DNA from: Sphingomonas sp. JUb134
GTDB lineage: Bacteria; Pseudomonadota; Alphaproteobacteria; Sphingomonadales; Sphingomonadaceae
Length of the DNA stretch: 64,000 bases
Assembly (NCBI RefSeq): GCF_004341505.2
Contig: NZ_SLYP02000001.1
Location: forward strand, 2,442,501-2,506,500
Reading direction: 5' to 3'
The stretch's first letter is position 1, and the number at the start of each line of letters is the position of its first letter. Positions 10,065-21,069 of the stretch are shown here, piece by piece. Under the pieces are notes generated by a model. It searched no databases. It had not been told where the DNA came from and saw only the letters and a list, made by a program, of their open reading frames with translations. The position numbers were made by a program, and so were the translations under genes.

Positions 10065-12060
10065 TCCGCGGCCTCCGCGAAATCCTGGCCATGGACCAGT
10101 TCAGCCGAGCAGCGCTGCATTGTCGGGCTCGCGCGGCAGATGGCGTTGGTGAGATAGAAGTCGGCGATCGGATAGGTGACGCTGCCTTCGGCACGCGCGT
10201 CCAGCACCGGCGGGTTCCAGTCGTAGCGGACCAGACCCTCGGTGGCGAGCGCTGGCACTTCGGCGAACATCGCCGCGCGCAGCGCCTGGAACGTGTCGAA
10301 CGGCAGGGTCGCGCCCAGCCGATCCGACAGCGCGCGCAGGATCGTCCAATCCTCGCGCGCGTCGCCCGGTGCGAACACCGCCGCGTCGCCACGCTGCACG
10401 CGCCCTTCCAGGTTCACATAGGTGCCTGCCTTTTCGGCGTAGCTGGCACCCGGCAGGATCACGTCCGCATGGTGCGCGCCCTTGTCGCCGTGGTGGCCGA
10501 TGTAGACCTTGAAGCTGCCTGCGAAGGCCGAGAAGTCCACCTCGTCCGCGCCCAGGAAGAACACGAGCTTCGGATTGGCGGCGACGATATCGGCGATGCC
10601 ACCCGGCTGCGCGAAGCCGAGCATCAGCCCGCCCATGCGTGCCGCCGCGGTGTGGACGACGTTGAAGCCGTTCCAGCCATCGCGAACCAGATTGCCGTCG
10701 GTGGCGAGCTTGAGCGCCGCCGCATGACCGTTCTTGAGCGCGCCCGGGCCGACGATGACCATCGGCCGCTCGGCCGCGTCCAGCGCCTCTGCGGCGCGGT
10801 CGGGAAGACCGCCCAGCAGCGACAGGTCCTCGCCCAGCCACTCGACCTTGTAGGTCAGGTCCGTCTCCGGCCCGATCGCGAACACGCGCGCGCCACGCTT
10901 GATCGCCTTGCGCACGCGGGTGTTCACCAGCGGCGCCTCATGGCGGAGGTCGGTGCCGACCAGCAGGATGGCGTCCGCCTGCTCGACACCGGCGATGGTG
11001 GTGTTGAACGCCACCGCGCCGAGGTTGGAGACGTCATAGGCCATGCCGGTCTGGCGGCCCTCGATCAGCGACGAGCCCAGGTTGCGGACCAGCGCCTTGG
11101 CGGCGAACATGGTCTCGCAATCGAGCAGGTCGCCCGCGATCGCGGCGACGCTGGAGCCGGCGTTGACGGCGGCGATCGCATCGAACGCCTCGTCCCACTC
11201 GACCGCGACCAGCTTGCCGTCGCGGCGCACGTACGGGCGGTCGAGCCGCTTGCGCACGAGACCGTCCACCGCGTGACGGGTCTTGTCGTGCGCCCACTCC
11301 TCGTTGACGTCCTCGTTGATGCGCGGCAGCGCGCGCAGCACCTGGCGACCGCGGCTGTCGAGCCGGATGTTGGTGCCAACCGCGTCCATCACGTCGATGG
11401 CGAGCGTCTTCTTGAGCTCCCAGGGACGCGCCTCGAACGCATAGGGCTTCGAGGTCAGCGCGCCGACCGGGCACAGGTCGACGACGTTGCCCGAGAGCTC
11501 GCTCGACACCGCGCGTTCGAGGTAGGAGGTGATCTGCATGTCCTCGCCGCGATAGATCGCGCCGATTTCCTCCACGCCCGCGACTTCCTCCGCAAAGCGG
11601 ACGCAGCGCGTGCACTGGATGCAGCGGGTCATCACCGTTTTGACGATGGGCCCCATGTACTTCTCGGTCACGGCGCGCTTGTTCTCGTCATAGCGAGAAA
11701 TGCCGCGGCCATAGGCGACCGACTGGTCCTGCAGGTCGCACTCGCCACCCTGATCGCAGATCGGGCAGTCGAGCGGATGGTTGATGAGCAGGAACTCCAT
11801 CACGCCTTCGCGCGCGGCCTTCACCATTGCGCTGTCGGTGCGGACTTCCTGGCCGTCGGCGGCCGGAAGCGCACACGACGCCTGCGGCTTGGGCGGCCCG
11901 GGCTTCACCTCGACGAGGCACATGCGGCAGTTGCCGGCGATCGACAGGCGTTCGTGGTAGCAGAAGCGCGGGATTTCCTTGCCCGCGATCTCGCACGCCT
12001 GGAGCACCGTGGCGCCCTGGGGGACCTCTACTTCGATCCCGTCTACTTTGAGCTTCGGCA

Positions 12061-12061
<1 letters not shown>
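10061..12061 (-). CDS. nuoG: NADH-quinone oxidoreductase subunit G
   Basis: Large peripheral-arm iron-sulfur subunit (clusters N1b, N4, N5). The 666-aa length fits alphaproteobacterial and mitochondrial 75-kDa homologues rather than the longer enterobacterial form. Motifs in order are the 2Fe-2[16 protein letters not shown], the His-Cys cluster [18 protein letters not shown], and the 4Fe-4[17 protein letters not shown], followed by a molybdopterin-oxidoreductase-like domain that carries no cofactor in this family. The start is ATG 12061, overlapping the nuoF stop as TAATG; about 75 residues of open frame upstream are antisense-like and were discarded. Confidence 0.97.
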
Positions 12062-13365
<1,304 letters not shown>

Positions 13366-13367
13366 GG

Positions 13368-13553
13368 TCAGCGCCCCTTCCCGATAAGCTTTTCGGCCAG
13401 CAAATAGGCCACAACCGCCACGCCGATCGCGATCAGGACGCCGATCAGCTTCAGCGCCCCCACGAACAGCTGCAACAGCACCCAGAGCGCCACGAACCCG
13501 ACGAGGATCGCCAGGATCAGGGATCCCAGCGCCTTCACGCCGCCGAACCCCAT
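13368..13553 (-). CDS. 61-aa membrane protein inserted between nuoE and nuoF
   Basis: A short [23 protein letters not shown] and onward, ending [10 protein letters not shown]. It is almost entirely hydrophobic, with two probable membrane segments (about residues 8-30 and 33-55) and a basic C-terminus. It overlaps the 3' end of nuoE by 19 bases and stops two bases before the nuoF GTG, so its translation would be coupled to both soluble-arm genes. It is not a known complex I core subunit. It may be an accessory or assembly factor, or an unrelated passenger. Its amino-acid pattern (hydrophobic periods, positive end) argues for a real protein. Function unknown. Confidence 0.7.
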   Translation of the reverse strand: MGFGGVKALGSLILAILVGFVALWVLLQLFVGALKLIGVLIAIGVAVVAYLLAEKLIGKGR

Positions 13554-14212
13554 TCGCCGCGATAGTCGTGGTTCTCAGTCACCATCGCCTGGAGCGAGGT
13601 CGGCCCGCCTTCCGGCGCGCTCGCCTGACGCTCGATCTGCGGACCGGGCTTCGGGGTCTCACCCCGGGCCAGCGCGTCCAGGATCGCGACGGTCTTGTCG
13701 TAGTCGAGATCTTCGAAGTTATCGTCGTTGATCTGGACCATCGGCGCGTTGGCGCAGGTGCCCAGGCACTCGACCTCGGTCAGCGTGAACAGGCCGTCCG
13801 GCGTGGTCTTGCCCTTGGCGAGGCCGCGGTTCTTGCAGGCCGCGAGCACGTCGTCCGACCCGCGCAGCATGCACGGCGTCGTGCCGCAGACCTGCACATG
13901 GTAGCGGCCGACGGGCGCCAGGTTGAACATGGTGTAGAAGGTCGCGACCTCGAACACGCGGATATAGGCGACGCCGATCTCGCGCGCGACGAACTCGATC
14001 ACCGGGACCGGCAGCCAGCCCCGGGTGTTCGTCTCCTCGCCGACCTGGCGCTGCGCCAGGTCGAGGAACGGGATCGAGGCCGACTGCTCGCGGCCCGCCG
14101 GATAGCGCGACAGGATCTCGCGCGCCTTTTCAGCGTTCTTCTCGTTCCACGCGAAACTGCCCCAGCGTGCGCGGGTCTCTGCCTCGTCCGGGATATGGGG
14201 TGCGTCAGCCAT
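13535..14212 (-). CDS. nuoE: NADH-quinone oxidoreductase subunit E
   Basis: 24-kDa-type subunit carrying the [2Fe-2S] cluster N1a beside NuoF. The 225-aa product has the four cluster cysteines in [11 protein letters not shown] and [16 protein letters not shown], in a thioredoxin-like fold, and the upstream [13 protein letters not shown] segment typical of the N-terminal helical domain. The last ~30 residues (after [15 protein letters not shown]) are polar and variable. The ATG overlaps the nuoD stop as TGATG. Confidence 0.97.
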   Translation of the reverse strand: MADAPHIPDEAETRARWGSFAWNEKNAEKAREILSRYPAGREQSASIPFLDLAQRQVGEETNTRGWLPVPVIEFVAREIGVAYIRVFEVATFYTMFNLAPVGRYHVQVCGTTPCMLRGSDDVLAACKNRGLAKGKTTPDGLFTLTEVECLGTCANAPMVQINDDNFEDLDYDKTVAILDALARGETPKPGPQIERQASAPEGGPTSLQAMVTENHDYRGEWGSAA

Positions 14213-15444
14213 CAGCGGTCACATTCACCAAAAACAATGTCCATCGCGCCCAGGATGGCGGTCGTGTCGGCGAGCATGTGCCCCTTCGACATGAAGTCCA
14301 TCGCCTGGAGGTGGCTGAACGCGGTCGGGCGGATCTTGCACCGGTACGGCTTGTTGGTGCCGTCGGAGACCAGATACACGCCGAACTCGCCCTTGGGGCT
14401 CTCGGTCGCGACATAGACTTCGCCGGCGGGCACGTGGAAGCCCTCGGTGAAATATTTGAAGTGGTGGATGAGCGCTTCCATCGAGCGCTTCATCTCGCCA
14501 CGCTTCGGCGGCGCGACCTTACGGTCGAGGCTGAGCGTCGGGCCTTCCGGCATTTCGGCCAGGCACTGCTTCATGATGCGCGCCGATTGGCGCACCTCTT
14601 CCACGCGGACCATGAACCGGTCGTAGCAGTCGCCCCGCGTGCCGACCGGCACGTCGAAGTTCATGCGACCGTAGACGTCATAGGGCTGCGACTTGCGCAG
14701 ATCCCACGGCAGGCCCGCGGCGCGGATCATCGGACCCGAGAAGCCCCACTTGAGGGCGTCTTCGCGGCTGACGATCGCGATGTCGACGTTGCGCTGCTTG
14801 AAGATGCGGTTTTCAGCCACCAGGCTGATCGCATCCTCGAAAAGGCGCGGCAGGCGGGTGTCTAGCCACTCGGCGATGTCGGTCAGGAGCTTCAGCGGCA
14901 CGTCCTGGCGCACGCCGCCGGGGCGGAAATAGTTCGCATGCATGCGCGCGCCCGAGGCACGCTCATAGAAGTTCATGCAGTCTTCGCGCAGCTCGAACAG
15001 CCACAGGTTGGGCGTCATCGCGCCCACGTCCATGATGTGCGAACCGAGGTTCAGCATGTGGTTCTTGATGCGGGTCAGCTCCGCGAAGAACACGCGGAGG
15101 TACTGCGCACGCAGCGGCACCTCGAGGTCGAGCAGCTTCTCGATCGCGAGCACATAGCTGTGCTCCATGCACATCGGCGAGCAGTAATCGAGCCGGTCGA
15201 AGTACGGGATCGACTGCAGATAGGTCTTGTGCTCGATGAACTTTTCAGTCCCGCGATGCAGCAGGCCGACGTGCGGGTCGACCCGCTCGACGATCTCGCC
15301 GTCGAGCTCCATCACGAGACGCAGCACGCCGTGCGCGGCCGGGTGCTGGGGCCCGAAGTTGATCGTGTAGTTCTGGATCTCGACATCGCCGGTCGACGTA
15401 TGATCGTCGGCGCGATGGTCGAGCTGGTCGAGATACTCAGCCAT
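14212..15444 (-). CDS. nuoD: NADH-quinone oxidoreductase subunit D
   Basis: 49-kDa-type subunit, homologous to the large subunit of NiFe hydrogenases, forming the quinone-reduction site with NuoB. The 410-aa product has [19 protein letters not shown] with the quinone-site His, [14 protein letters not shown] and [13 protein letters not shown]. The ending [12 protein letters not shown] is the conserved C-terminus. Separate nuoC and nuoD genes fit alphaproteobacteria rather than the fused enterobacterial form. The ATG overlaps the nuoC stop as TAATG. Confidence 0.97.
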   Translation of the reverse strand: MAEYLDQLDHRADDHTSTGDVEIQNYTINFGPQHPAAHGVLRLVMELDGEIVERVDPHVGLLHRGTEKFIEHKTYLQSIPYFDRLDYCSPMCMEHSYVLAIEKLLDLEVPLRAQYLRVFFAELTRIKNHMLNLGSHIMDVGAMTPNLWLFELREDCMNFYERASGARMHANYFRPGGVRQDVPLKLLTDIAEWLDTRLPRLFEDAISLVAENRIFKQRNVDIAIVSREDALKWGFSGPMIRAAGLPWDLRKSQPYDVYGRMNFDVPVGTRGDCYDRFMVRVEEVRQSARIMKQCLAEMPEGPTLSLDRKVAPPKRGEMKRSMEALIHHFKYFTEGFHVPAGEVYVATESPKGEFGVYLVSDGTNKPYRCKIRPTAFSHLQAMDFMSKGHMLADTTAILGAMDIVFGECDR

Positions 15445-16301
15445 TACTGGTTCTGCCCTTCGCCCTTGGACGGAATCACATCCGGATCCTTGGGCTTTTC
15501 CTCCGGCTTGTTGCCCGGATCGGACTTGCCGACGCCGGTCTGCGCGGGAGAGTCGGTGACCTTCGCCTCCGGCGCGTTCGGCGGCGAATCCTTCTTGTCG
15601 TCGTCGGCGCGGCGCACCTGCTCGGCCGTCACCGGCGAGGGCGCCCCCTTGGCCTGCGGCAGCGCCGCCTTGTGCTCGCCCGCAGGTGCCGCCTTCTCGT
15701 CACCCGGAAGGACGTATTCGGCGCCTTCCCACGGGCTCATGAAGTCGAAGCTGCGGAAGTCCTGCGCCAGCTGCACCGGCTCATAGACCACGCGCTTGGC
15801 GGCTTCGGAATAACGCACCTCGGCGAAGCCGGAGAGCGGGAAGTCCTTGCGCTGCGGGTGGCCGCGGAAGCCATAGTCCGTCAGGATGCGGCGCAGGTCG
15901 AGGTTGCCCCCGAAGATCACGCCGTACATGTCGAACACTTCGCGCTCGAGCCAGCCCGCGACGGGCCAGATGCCCGTCACCGACGGCACCGGCTGCACCT
16001 CGTCGGTGCGCACGCGCACGCGGAGGCGGTGGTTCCGGGTGACCGAGAGCAGGTGGTAGCAGACGTCGAACCGCTCGACGCGCGAGGGATAGTCGACGCC
16101 GGCGATTTCCATCAGCTGCTGATATTCGAGGCCCGACGTGTCGCGCAGCGCGATCATCGCCGGCACGAGCTGGTCGCGCTCGACCAGCAGCGTCACTTCG
16201 CCGACGAGATCCTGCGCCTCGAGCAGCGCCGCGCCCAGGGCCGCGGTCGCCGTCTCGATGACGCCGTCGTTGGCGGCATAGGCAGGTGCGGGCGCCCTCA
16301 C
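15444..16301 (-). CDS. nuoC: NADH-quinone oxidoreductase subunit C with long polar tail
   Basis: 30-kDa-type connecting subunit of complex I. Residues 1 to about 200 hold the family domain, including the signature [20 protein letters not shown] and [12 protein letters not shown]. The product is 285 aa because of a roughly 80-residue C-terminal extension (from about residue 205) rich in Lys, Asp, Glu, Pro and Ala, low in complexity and probably disordered. The start is GTG 16301, overlapping the nuoB stop as GTGA. Its stop overlaps nuoD. The tail is not needed by the family fold and its role is unknown. Confidence 0.96.
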   Translation of the reverse strand: MRAPAPAYAANDGVIETATAALGAALLEAQDLVGEVTLLVERDQLVPAMIALRDTSGLEYQQLMEIAGVDYPSRVERFDVCYHLLSVTRNHRLRVRVRTDEVQPVPSVTGIWPVAGWLEREVFDMYGVIFGGNLDLRRILTDYGFRGHPQRKDFPLSGFAEVRYSEAAKRVVYEPVQLAQDFRSFDFMSPWEGAEYVLPGDEKAAPAGEHKAALPQAKGAPSPVTAEQVRRADDDKKDSPPNAPEAKVTDSPAQTGVGKSDPGNKPEEKPKDPDVIPSKGEGQNQ

Positions 16302-16870
16302 CGTTCGATGCTCCCCGAACGGCGGATCTTCCGCTGCAGCTGCATGACGCCGTAGAGCAGCGCCTCTGCGGTCGGCGGGCAGCCAGGGACGTAGATGTCC
16401 ACGGGCACCACGCGATCGCAGCCGCGCACGACGCTGTAGCTATAGTGGTAATAGCCGCCGCCGTTGGCGCACGATCCCATCGAGATCACGTACTTCGGCT
16501 CCGACATCTGGTCGTACACGCGGCGCAGCGCCGGGGCCATCTTGTTGCACAAGGTGCCCGCGACGATCATCACGTCCGACTGGCGCGGGGATGCGCGCGG
16601 AGCCGCGCCGAAGCGCTCCATGTCATAGCGCGGCATGTTGACGTGGATCATTTCGACCGCGCAGCATGCGAGGCCAAAGGTCATCCACCACAAGCTGCCG
16701 GTGCGTGCCCAATGGAACAGGTCTTCGGTCGAGGTGACAAGGAAACCCTTGTCGGTCAGCTCGCCGTTCAGGTCGTCGAAGAAGCGCTGGTCCGGCGCGA
16801 CGTGCGCGCCGGGGGCCAGGGCGTTCTGCTCACCGAAAGCGGCAGGCGACGGGTTCAGTTCTACTCCCAA
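16298..16870 (-). CDS. nuoB: NADH-quinone oxidoreductase subunit B, TTG start
   Basis: Holds the terminal [4Fe-4S] cluster N2 that reduces quinone. Cluster ligands are visible in [21 protein letters not shown] and YVPGCPP. I place the start at TTG 16870-16868, giving [13 protein letters not shown] and 190 aa, because GGGAG sits seven bases upstream and the family rarely extends further; a GTG about nine codons upstream is the alternative. With this start, nuoB overlaps the end of nuoA by ten bases. The stop overlaps the nuoC GTG. Confidence 0.95.
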   Translation of the reverse strand: MGVELNPSPAAFGEQNALAPGAHVAPDQRFFDDLNGELTDKGFLVTSTEDLFHWARTGSLWWMTFGLACCAVEMIHVNMPRYDMERFGAAPRASPRQSDVMIVAGTLCNKMAPALRRVYDQMSEPKYVISMGSCANGGGYYHYSYSVVRGCDRVVPVDIYVPGCPPTAEALLYGVMQLQRKIRRSGSIER

Positions 16871-17241
16871 TCCAACGCTCCCATCTTCCACGCGTACACG
16901 AGGCCCAGCGCCAGTTCGCCGATGAAGATCATCATGGAGATCCATGCCGTCCAACCGAGGTCGAACACCGACACTGCCCAGGGATATAGGAACGCCGCCT
17001 CCAGATCGAAGACGATGAAGAGGATCGCCACCAGATAAAAGCGGACGTCGTACTGACTGCGCGAGTCCTCGAACGCGGGGAAACCGCACTCATATTCCGA
17101 GAGCTTCTCGGCATTGGGCTTGTCCGCGCCGGTGAGGCGCGAAACGAGGATCGGCAGCGCCACGAAGGCACCGGACAGGAGAAGCGCGATCCCAAGGAAA
17201 ATCAGGATCGGCAGATATTGCGATAGGTCGACCAAGGTCAT
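16861..17241 (-). CDS. nuoA: NADH-quinone oxidoreductase subunit A
   Basis: First gene of the complex I operon: a three-helix membrane subunit with a loop contacting the quinone channel. The 126-aa product shows the conserved [20 protein letters not shown] loop (containing the redox-state-sensitive Cys) and [15 protein letters not shown] 17241 gives [17 protein letters not shown]; the 18 upstream in-frame codons look non-coding. No gene on this strand precedes it for 280 bases, so the operon promoter should lie in 17242-17524. Confidence 0.96.
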   Translation of the reverse strand: MTLVDLSQYLPILIFLGIALLLSGAFVALPILVSRLTGADKPNAEKLSEYECGFPAFEDSRSQYDVRFYLVAILFIVFDLEAAFLYPWAVSVFDLGWTAWISMMIFIGELALGLVYAWKMGALDWE

Positions 17242-17490
17242 CTCGCGGTTGCGGAATGCTGAGGGGCTTCTAGGCGCATGACCCGGAGGCATCAAGGCGC
17301 AAACCCCTTGAGAATCGCTCGCAATTAGGCTCTGCTATGCGCTGGAACCCGCTTGCCGCGGCCACGCGCGGCGCCGCCCGCGGCCAAGCGGCGCGGACGG
17401 TGCGGAGCGGGACAAGATTTGTAACGAAACGCGGCGTCAGCCTGCCCTGCAACCGGACGGCGGGACGAATCGCACAGGGGCCGCGAGGAG
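17242..17490. promoter_or_regulatory. Upstream region of the nuo operon, promoter not resolved
   Basis: This gap between nuoA and the inositol-monophosphatase-family gene must contain the promoter for the block starting at 17241. It is GC-rich with one AT-richer patch around 17300-17340. I found no convincing -35/-10 pair at 16-18-base spacing and no ORF on either strand that looks coding. Confidence 0.35.
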
Positions 17491-17517
17491 GCGGCGGAAC
17501 GCACGAGGTTCCGCCGC
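17491..17517 (-). terminator. Terminator-like hairpin after the inositol-phosphatase gene
   Basis: A perfect 10-bp stem, GCGGCGGAAC (17491-17500) with GTTCCGCCGC (17508-17517), and a 7-base loop, lie eight bases past the stop codon at 17525. There is no clear U-tract on the minus strand, so it may act as a 3'-end stabiliser or a weak terminator. Confidence 0.5.
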
Positions 17518-17524
17518 GATCCGG

Positions 17525-18340
17525 TCAGCGCAGGGCGCCTGCGACCAGCTTGTGAAGGCGCGAGTGAAGCGCGTCGTTGGCGGCCAGCACTTCGCGCTTG
17601 ATGAAGGCGCGGTCAGCACCCTTGAAGTCGGTCACGAAGCCGCCGGCCTCACGCACCAGCAGGATGCCGGCGGCGATGTCCCAGGGCTGGAGGCCGGATT
17701 CCCAATAGCCGTCGAAGCGGCCGGCAGCGACCCAGGCCAGGTCGAGCGCGGCGGAACCGAAGCGGCGGATGCCGGCGACCTCGGGTGCGACCGCACCGAA
17801 GATGCGGCTCCACTCGGCGAAATTGCCGTGGCCCATGAAGGGAATGCCGGTCGCGATCAGCGACTCGGTCAGGTCGCGGCGTGCCGAGACGCGCAGCCGC
17901 TGGTCCTGGTGCCAGGCGCCCCGGCCCTTTTCGGCCCAGAAGCTCTCGTCCGTGATCGGCTGATAGACGAGCGCGGTGGTGATTTCCGGCTGGCCGCCGG
18001 CGCCGTTCGGCTCCTCGACCGCGATCGAAATCGCGAAGTGCGGGATGCCGTGGAGGAAGTTGCTGGTGCCGTCGAGCGGATCGATGATCCAGCGCGGCTT
18101 GGTGGGATCGCCTTCGATCTTGCCGCCTTCTTCCAACAGGAAGCCCCAGTCGGGACGCGCCTTGCGCAGTTCCTCGACCAGCGTCTGTTCGGCGCGCTTG
18201 TCGGCGACCGAGACGAAATCGGCCGGGCCCTTGCGGCTGACCTGGAGGTTCTGGACCTCGCCGAAGTCGCGACGCAGGCGGGGCCCCGCCTTGCGCGCGG
18301 CGCGCTCCATGACCGTGAAGAGGCCGGAATGTGCAACCAT
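17525..18340 (-). CDS. Inositol monophosphatase family protein (SuhB/CysQ-like)
   Basis: A 271-aa member of the Mg-dependent, Li-sensitive sugar phosphatase family. Metal-binding motifs are GFLLEEGG, WIIDPLDGTSNFLHGIP (DPxDGT) and WDIAAGILLVREAGG (WDxAAG). Substrates in the family include inositol-1-phosphate and related phosphates; SuhB members also bind rRNA-processing complexes, so the exact role is open. The start is ATG 18340, five bases after the stop of the upstream secreted-protein gene, with a start region (MVAHSGLFTVMERAARKAG) matching the family. Likely co-transcribed with the efp group upstream. Confidence 0.9.
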   Translation of the reverse strand: MVAHSGLFTVMERAARKAGPRLRRDFGEVQNLQVSRKGPADFVSVADKRAEQTLVEELRKARPDWGFLLEEGGKIEGDPTKPRWIIDPLDGTSNFLHGIPHFAISIAVEEPNGAGGQPEITTALVYQPITDESFWAEKGRGAWHQDQRLRVSARRDLTESLIATGIPFMGHGNFAEWSRIFGAVAPEVAGIRRFGSAALDLAWVAAGRFDGYWESGLQPWDIAAGILLVREAGGFVTDFKGADRAFIKREVLAANDALHSRLHKLVAGALR

Positions 18341-18345
18341 GATGT

Positions 18346-18750
18346 TTAGCGTCCCTGGGGCTTCTTGGCAGCCGGCGCGGCGCCGGGAGGCGCTTCGCGC
18401 ACGCCGCACACGGCCGCGACCGCCGAGAGGCGATCGGTCGTGTTGGACGCGTTCAGCTTGTCCTTGTTCTTGTTGAGCATCTCGGTCGTGCGCAGGCTGA
18501 TCTCGGCCAGCGGCGCGCGATAGATGCAGGCGAAGAGCGCGCTCTTCACCTGTTCGGGCACCTTGTCCGACTGGAGCCCGCCGATCATCGCAGCAAGCGT
18601 CTTGGAAGCGTTCTCCACCTCCTCGCGGGAGGGCTGGCCGGCGGCAGGCTTGGCAGCCGCGGGCTTGGCACCGCTCTTCGCCTTTTGCGCCGAGGCGCCG
18701 GGGCTCAGGACCAGGGCGGCCGCGGCCGCGAGGGGGAGGAGAAGCTTCAT
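18346..18750 (-). CDS. Small exported protein of unknown function
   Basis: A 134-aa protein with a clear signal peptide (MKLLLPLAAAAALVL, predicted cleavage after GASA). An Ala/Lys/Pro linker leads to a helical region of about 80 residues containing two Cys (in LFACIYRA and AAVCGVREA) that could form a disulfide. The C-terminus is again Ala/Pro/Lys-rich. I do not recognise a family. It lies 18 bases after efp and five bases before the phosphatase gene, so it is probably in their operon. Confidence 0.75.
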   Translation of the reverse strand: MKLLLPLAAAAALVLSPGASAQKAKSGAKPAAAKPAAGQPSREEVENASKTLAAMIGGLQSDKVPEQVKSALFACIYRAPLAEISLRTTEMLNKNKDKLNASNTTDRLSAVAAVCGVREAPPGAAPAAKKPQGR

Positions 18751-18768
18751 ACGCGTTACTCTCGTTGC

Positions 18769-19332
18769 TCAGTCCGCGCGGCGGACGTAGGTCTGCTCGT
18801 ACACGTCAACCACGATGCGGGTTCCGCTGGCGATGTGCGGCGGCACCATGACGCGCACGCCATTGTCCAGCACGGCCGGCTTGTAGGACGACGAGGCGGT
18901 CTGCCCCTTCACCACCGCGTCCGCCTCGACGATCGTGGCTTCGATCGTATCGGGCAGCTGAACGCTGATCGCTTCCTCGTCGTAGAGTTCCATCACGACG
19001 TCCATGCCATCCTGAAGGAAGGCGGCTGCGTCGCCCAGGAGGTCGCGCGGGAGCGAAACCTGGTCATAGGTTTCCTTGTCCATGAAGACGAGCATGTCGC
19101 CTTCCGGGTACAGGAACTGGAAGTCCTTGGTGTCGAGGCGCACGCGCTCCACCGTCTCTGCCGAGCGGAAGCGGACGTTGTTCTTGCGGCCGTCGCGCAG
19201 GTTCTTGAGTTCCACCTGCATGTAGGCGCCGCCCTTGCCAGGCTGGGTGTGCTGGATCTTCACCGCACGCCAGATGCCGCCTTCATATTCGATGATGTTG
19301 CCGGGACGGATGTCGACGCCGCTGATCTTCAT
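18769..19332 (-). CDS. efp: Translation elongation factor P
   Basis: Binds between the P and E sites and relieves ribosome stalling at polyproline. The 187-aa product has the family length and three-domain beta-barrel layout, with the tip-loop lysine at about position 33 (QPGKGGAY), the residue that is beta-lysylated in many bacteria; no epmA or epmB gene is in the window. The start ATG 19332 gives [18 protein letters not shown]. The gene is 69 bases downstream of an M23 peptidase gene on the same strand. Confidence 0.96.
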   Translation of the reverse strand: MKISGVDIRPGNIIEYEGGIWRAVKIQHTQPGKGGAYMQVELKNLRDGRKNNVRFRSAETVERVRLDTKDFQFLYPEGDMLVFMDKETYDQVSLPRDLLGDAAAFLQDGMDVVMELYDEEAISVQLPDTIEATIVEADAVVKGQTASSSYKPAVLDNGVRVMVPPHIASGTRIVVDVYEQTYVRRAD

Positions 19333-19401
19333 GCTGGAACCTGTGGTGGAAAGAGCCAAGGGCCGGCGACGCAAGTCGCCCGGGCCACGATGCGCGCGGC
19401 T

Positions 19402-19998
19402 TTAGCCGCCGCCACCGGTTCCGGCAAGCAGCGGATAGGGGTTGAGCGGCGTGCCCTGGTGCCAGCGCTCGCCCGGCGCCATGTGCTTCACCGCGAAGTG
19501 GAGGTGGGGACCGTCCGGGCTGGCGTTGCCGGTGGAGCCGACGGTGCCGATCCCCTGCCCCCGGCGCACCAGCTGCCCTTCCTGCAAGCCGGGGGCATAG
19601 GCGTCGAGGTGCGCGTAATAGTCGACGTGCGCGCCATCGGCGGTGCGGATGTAGATGGTGTGACCGCCAGCGGCGCTGTCGAACAGCTTCTCGATGCGGC
19701 CCCCGCGGGCGGCGAGCACGGGCGTGCCGCGGGGCGCCATGATGTCGATCGCCTGGTGCTCGCGCGCGCCGCCGTCGCGGCTCTGGTCCCACGTGTCGAC
19801 GAGCTGATCGGGCGCGATGCCGGCAACGGGGACGATGAGGCCGGCGGCGTTGGGACGCAGCCGCGCGGCGGGCGGCGCGGCCGCGGGAGCGGATGCCACG
19901 CCGGGTGGCGGTGGGGTGCTGCCGGGCGACAGCATCAGGATGAACGCGCCGCCCGCGAGCACCAGCAGCAGCAGGATCGACCAGCCGAGGCGGTTCAT
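19402..19998 (-). CDS. M23 family metallopeptidase, membrane-anchored
   Basis: A 198-aa protein with an N-terminal membrane segment (LGWSILLLLVLAGGAFILML), a Pro/Ala-rich linker, and a LytM/peptidase M23 domain. Zinc ligands are visible as HQAID near residue 80 and HLHF near residue 165; YYAHLDAY is the typical third motif. These enzymes cleave peptidoglycan cross-links or, when degenerate, activate amidases. The intact ligands here suggest an active periplasmic endopeptidase. It is upstream of efp and may share its transcript. Confidence 0.88.
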   Translation of the reverse strand: MNRLGWSILLLLVLAGGAFILMLSPGSTPPPPGVASAPAAAPPAARLRPNAAGLIVPVAGIAPDQLVDTWDQSRDGGAREHQAIDIMAPRGTPVLAARGGRIEKLFDSAAGGHTIYIRTADGAHVDYYAHLDAYAPGLQEGQLVRRGQGIGTVGSTGNASPDGPHLHFAVKHMAPGERWHQGTPLNPYPLLAGTGGGG

Positions 19999-20364
19999 GG
20001 CTGGCGTGCCCGCCGGTTGGTGGTGCCGCCGATTGCTGTCCGACCCATCGCGCGCTCCGAGGATGTTTCGGGTGGAGAACGTTCGAGGGGGCGGTGGTAT
20101 CCCGCGGCGGCGGTGTCGCGAGTTTCACGGGCGCCTTCCCAACTGGGCCCCGGCCTTCGCCGGGGTACAGGAGGGTTGTGCCGCCCCCCCCCCCCACTCC
20201 CGGCGTATCCCCGCGCAGGCGGAACTTCTGCGAAACAGGGGCCGCCGTCCTTTGGTCACACCCGTATTCCTGCGCAGGCAGGAATCCGGGGCCAGGCAGA
20301 GCAACGACGTGCGGTGCTTGGGACCCTGGGCTCCTGCCTTCGCAGGAGCACGGGAACGTGAAGC
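19999..20364. repeat. Intergenic repeat cluster 1 (three hairpin elements and a poly-C tract)
   Basis: The gap between the M23 and thiE genes holds no coding sequence. It contains hairpin elements at 20141-20170 (CCCCGGC/GCCGGGG arms, CTTC loop), 20261-20295 (reverse orientation, ATTCCTGC/GCAGGAAT) and 20323-20353 (CTCCTGC/GCAGGAG). The last two form an inverted pair. A possible degraded fourth copy lies near 20212-20235. A run of about 12 C residues lies at 20184-20195. Confidence 0.8.
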
Positions 20365-21069
20365 CTAGCGCGTCTTCCCCTTGGCGAGCAGTTCGGTGAA
20401 GGCGCGGACGGCGGCGGCTTCGTCGCCGTTCCAGACCGAGCCGCTTACCGCCAGGAAATCGGCGCCGGCGTCGATCAGCGGCTGCGCATTGTCCGGCGTG
20501 ATGCCGCCGATCGCGACGCAGGGCAGCTCGAACAGCGTCGTCCACCAGGACAGGATCGCCGGCTCCGCGCGGTGGCGGACTTCCTTGGTGGTGGTAGGAT
20601 AGAAGCTGCCGAAGGCGACATAGTCGGCTCCCGCCTCCCCCGCCCCCATCGCCAGGTGGCGGCTGTCGTGGCAGGTCACGCCGATCTGCACCGACGGGCC
20701 GAGCGCGGCGCGGGCCTCGCGCGGGTCGCCGTCCTCCTGGCCGAGATGGACGCCGTCCGCCCCCAGCCGCTTGGCGAGGCTGACGCTGTCGTTGACGATG
20801 AACGCGACTTCGCGATCGGCGCAGAGGCGCTGGAGCGGTTCGGCGAGGCGCGCGGCGGCGTGCTGGTCCATGTCCTTCACGCGGAACTGGAAGGCTGCGA
20901 CCGGACCTGCATCGAGCGCGCGGGCGAGCCGGTCCGGGAAGGTGCCCGACACGTCGAGCGGCGAGATGAGGTAGAGCTGGGTAGCCGGCCGGCGATTGTG
21001 GGCCTCGAATTGATCCGCGAAGCCTTCCAGCGCGTTGTCGGCTTCGAGGTCATCTTCGGGATCGTGCAT
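20365..21069 (-). CDS. thiE: Thiamine-phosphate synthase
   Basis: Condenses hydroxymethylpyrimidine-diphosphate and thiazole phosphate into thiamine phosphate; TIM barrel. The 234-aa product has FQFRVKDMD, FIVNDSVSLAKRLGADGVHL, GVTCHDS and the diphosphate-binding GSFYPTTTK and AIGGITPDN segments. The N-terminus before QLYLISP is about 30 acidic residues longer than minimal ThiE proteins. The ATG (21069) overlaps the ATG of the divergent DUF72 gene in a shared CATG. A later in-frame start would cut conserved sequence only after residue 30, so the true start is uncertain. Confidence 0.92.
   Translation of the reverse strand: MHDPEDDLEADNALEGFADQFEAHNRRPATQLYLISPLDVSGTFPDRLARALDAGPVAAFQFRVKDMDQHAAARLAEPLQRLCADREVAFIVNDSVSLAKRLGADGVHLGQEDGDPREARAALGPSVQIGVTCHDSRHLAMGAGEAGADYVAFGSFYPTTTKEVRHRAEPAILSWWTTLFELPCVAIGGITPDNAQPLIDAGADFLAVSGSVWNGDEAAAVRAFTELLAKGKTR

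Noticed and set aside
17242-17490. Riboswitch or small RNA upstream of nuoA
   Set aside because: No closing stem or conserved pattern was visible apart from the terminator-like hairpin at 17491-17517, which belongs to the neighbouring gene.
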